A DNA stretch of 64,000 nucleotides, taken from assembly GCF_009617875.1 (NCBI RefSeq), contig NZ_BLAV01000001.1, forward strand, positions 3,038,001 through 3,102,000, read 5' to 3'. Each line of letters opens with the position of its first letter. Within the stretch, counting starts at the first letter, position 1. A program made the position numbers and the translations under genes. Below are positions 61,846-64,000 of the stretch, piece after piece. This stretch comes from Prolixibacter sp. NT017 (lineage in GTDB: Bacteria > Bacteroidota > Bacteroidia > Bacteroidales > Prolixibacteraceae). The notes below the pieces were generated by a model. It worked only from the letters and a program-made list of their open reading frames with translations. It did no database searches and was not told the DNA's origin.

Positions 61846-64000
61846 GTGAGTCTACAGTTCATTATTGCCATCACAGAACACCGGAACCTGGGTTATGTTC
61901 TTGCCCCTTATTTGGTTGAGAAGAAAGGGCAGAACACATTCTATTCTGTCGTAAAGAAAATCCACTGCCACAACCTCGATGACGGAGATTATGCCTACTC
62001 TCCTACCGAGAAGAAACTGGTCAGCCTAATGGAGAAATACAGCAACGAAAACTTGCTGGAACGATTCGGTAACCGAGGCGGACTGAATGATTTCTTCAAA
62101 CACATCGACCTGGATACGTTCACCAAACAGGTGGTTCCGTACATCGAAAAGCAAATTCTCAAGTGCCTCGATTTGCTGAAAGAGGATTCCATCCCCTTGT
62201 ATCGGAAGGAGTCCAAATACAGCAATCTATATGAAGAGGATCGTATAGAGCTTTGCTACCGCGACACCAGTGCTGTTTTCAATTTCGAACGGCTTGAGCA
62301 CGAAACCCGCTATTATTTGACCATCCGGTACCACGATCAGGAAATTTCGCTGCAACACCGCAACGTGATTCTGCTGACTAACCATCCTTGCCGGTTGCTT
62401 TACCAGGGGAAGCTGTATTTTTTCGACAACCTGGCCGGAAATAAGCTGCTTCCTTTCTTCGAGAAAAACTACGTCAGCATTCCGCGCAGTGTGGAAGACA
62501 AGTACTACCGAACGTTTGTCCTCAGCACCATTCGTCATCACCAGGTTCACGCCAAGGGTTTTGACATTGTGGAAGGAAATCCGGAAAAGAAAGCCATACT
62601 TTCGTTAGAGGAAGACCAGCGAAAGAATCCGCGCCTGATGCTTAAATTCAGGTATAATCAGCGCGATTTTCCTTATATAGACAAGGAGATGCAGGCTGTT
62701 TATCTGCGTAAGCAGAACGGGAATTACACTTTTTACAAATTCGAGAGAGACAAGAGTTGGGAGAAAGATTTACTGAAGTCGCTCCGGAAAATGGGATTGG
62801 TCAAGACGTCTTCCGGACTTCATCCAGAAGGAATTTCGGATGTTACGAGTAGCGAGTACTTCTACTCATTGATCAACTGGCTGAATAATCATCAGCAGGA
62901 GCTGGAAGAAGCGGGTATTGAACTGGAACAGCACAACCTCGACCGTAAATACTACACCGGAAGTCATACTCTCAACATCGAGATAAGTGACGAAAGCGAC
63001 TGGTTCGACATTTACGCTTATGTCAATTTTGGTGAGTTTCGTTTCCCTTTTGTCCGACTGAAAAAGAATATCCTCAACGGGGTCCGGGAATTTCAATTGC
63101 CTAACGGCGAAATTGCTGTTCTTCCGGAAGAGTGGTTCGCCCGCTACCGCGATATTTTCACTCTTTCGGAAGCGGACACAGAACATCTGAAGCTGAGAAA
63201 ACACCATTTCCCGGTACTGGAAAACAACCTGAACGGCGTCCATAAAAAATACCTGAAGAAGTTTGAAACACTGACTCAGGAACAACCGGAAGCTCCGGAG
63301 GTGCCACAAAAGCTCAATGCCCTGCTTCGCTCATACCAGGAAGAAGGTTTCGGTTGGATGTACCATCTTCATCAGCACCATTTTGGCGGTTGCCTGGCGG
63401 ATGATATGGGATTGGGAAAAACGGTGCAGACGCTGGCATTGCTCGTAAAAACACAACGCAAAGTCAACGGATATCCTACGCTATTCGACCAGGTTGAAGA
63501 TGACAACAACGGAAAAAACCGGCAGTTTTCGAAGCATCATCAACCAGCCAGTTTGATTGTGCTGCCGACTTCCCTTGTTCATAACTGGGAAGATGAGATT
63601 TTGAAGTTTGCACCAACGCTCAGGTACTATAAATATATAGGTGCGCGCCGCCGGCATAAAATCAACATGCAGGATCTTATTCACCAGCATGACGTGATTC
63701 TGACCACCTACGGAACAGTGCGCAACGATCGGGAATTCCTGAAGCAATACCAGTTTTATTACCTCATTCTCGACGAAGGGCAATACATTAAAAATTCGGG
63801 CTCGAAAACCTACCGGGCCATTAATGACATGAATGCTTCGCACCGGTTAGTGCTGACCGGGACGCCCATCGAGAATTCGCTTTCCGATTTATGGTCGCAA
63901 ATCAATTTTCTGAATAGAGGACTACTCGGAAGCCTGGCCTGGTTTAAACGCGAATTCATCTCTCCTATTGAGCGGAAAAACGATGAAGAAGCACAAAAAA
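61846..64000 (+). CDS. SNF2-family helicase (partial, cut by the right edge)
   Basis: From GTG 61846, preceded by the Shine-Dalgarno-like AAAGAGGG, 718 residues are visible. There is no in-frame ATG upstream before sequence of the SUI1 gene. The first 500 residues are a poorly conserved region without a SWIM zinc finger that I can see. The SNF2 ATPase begins at LRSYQEEGFGWM, with motif I LADDMGLGKT near 517-526, motif II DEGQ near 641 (a DEGQ variant of DEAH) and motif III TGTPIENS near 671. Such proteins remodel protein-DNA complexes, for example RNA polymerase. It stands 58 bases after the SUI1 gene. Confidence 0.9.
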   Translation, partial: MSLQFIIAITEHRNLGYVLAPYLVEKKGQNTFYSVVKKIHCHNLDDGDYAYSPTEKKLVSLMEKYSNENLLERFGNRGGLNDFFKHIDLDTFTKQVVPYIEKQILKCLDLLKEDSIPLYRKESKYSNLYEEDRIELCYRDTSAVFNFERLEHETRYYLTIRYHDQEISLQHRNVILLTNHPCRLLYQGKLYFFDNLAGNKLLPFFEKNYVSIPRSVEDKYYRTFVLSTIRHHQVHAKGFDIVEGNPEKKAILSLEEDQRKNPRLMLKFRYNQRDFPYIDKEMQAVYLRKQNGNYTFYKFERDKSWEKDLLKSLRKMGLVKTSSGLHPEGISDVTSSEYFYSLINWLNNHQQELEEAGIELEQHNLDRKYYTGSHTLNIEISDESDWFDIYAYVNFGEFRFPFVRLKKNILNGVREFQLPNGEIAVLPEEWFARYRDIFTLSEADTEHLKLRKHHFPVLENNLNGVHKKYLKKFETLTQEQPEAPEVPQKLNALLRSYQEEGFGWMYHLHQHHFGGCLADDMGLGKTVQTLALLVKTQRKVNGYPTLFDQVEDDNNGKNRQFSKHHQPASLIVLPTSLVHNWEDEILKFAPTLRYYKYIGARRRHKINMQDLIHQHDVILTTYGTVRNDREFLKQYQFYYLILDEGQYIKNSGSKTYRAINDMNASHRLVLTGTPIENSLSDLWSQINFLNRGLLGSLAWFKREFISPIERKNDEEAQK

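Overview
The window looks like a chromosomal segment of an anaerobic or microaerophilic Bacteroidota bacterium, probably class Bacteroidia. A Marinilabiliales/Prolixibacteraceae-like relative is my guess, not a demonstrated placement. The evidence is a complete MoxR/DUF58/BatA-E operon, families typical of the phylum (DUF6261, DUF4301, GldL-like, an anaerobic sulfatase-maturase-like protein, Tat-exported Gfo/Idh/MocA proteins), TAnnTTTG-type -7 promoter elements, weak Shine-Dalgarno sites, and anaerobe enzymes such as rubrerythrin, NfnAB and IorAB. No rRNA, tRNA, CRISPR array, prophage or intact insertion sequence was seen.

Layout. 1-6 kb: a truncated cytidylate-kinase-like gene, a cytoplasmic Gfo/Idh oxidoreductase, and a minus-strand operon of two Tat-exported Gfo/Idh proteins flanking an ApbE-like flavin transferase. 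6-11.4 kb: a flavin reductase-rubredoxin fusion with rubrerythrin, then a glycosyltransferase, a UPF0104 membrane protein and a sodium:solute symporter. 11.7-15.5 kb: another exported Gfo/Idh protein, an intergenic field of small palindromes, a DUF6261 gene, and a 41-bp tandem array upstream of it. 15.5-19.4 kb: an AT-rich cassette of small, mostly membrane proteins (unknown protein, PH-like, PLD-like, TM2-SHOCT, GldL-like, possible outer-membrane protein). 19.7-31.8 kb: an esterase, then the minus-strand moxR-DUF58-batABCDE operon followed by mutS2.

32-41 kb: housekeeping genes (orphan ParE-like, truA, aroE, DUF368, TPR protein, DUF4301, and two radical SAM proteins, YhcC-like and YgiQ-like). 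41-43 kb: a fused two-domain acyltransferase resembling OlsF-type aminolipid synthases, followed by a degenerate array with a 21-22 bp period. 43.4-48.6 kb: indolepyruvate oxidoreductase IorAB, and a four-gene operon of an anSME-like radical SAM protein, a cysteine-less LMW-phosphatase-like protein, a CAP-domain lipoprotein and YjbQ. 48.8-54.7 kb: a TonB-dependent receptor, a BatA-like membrane protein and ornithine aminotransferase. 54.8-60.8 kb: a LysM/periplasmic-binding fusion protein, then a dihydroorotate-dehydrogenase-like protein with NfnA/NfnB. 61-64 kb: a DksA-type zinc-finger protein, a SUI1 factor and a SNF2 helicase cut by the right edge.

Themes: oxygen tolerance and low-potential electron transfer (rubrerythrin, NfnAB, IorAB, Bat), periplasmic sugar oxidoreduction (Gfo/Idh), and envelope or lipid functions (acyltransferase fusion, DUF368, GT2/UPF0104, LysM fusion). 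The most unexplained material is non-coding: period-21/22 and period-41 arrays and two palindrome clusters. Next are the anSME-to-YjbQ operon with its pseudo-phosphatase and the 15.5-19.4 kb membrane cassette.
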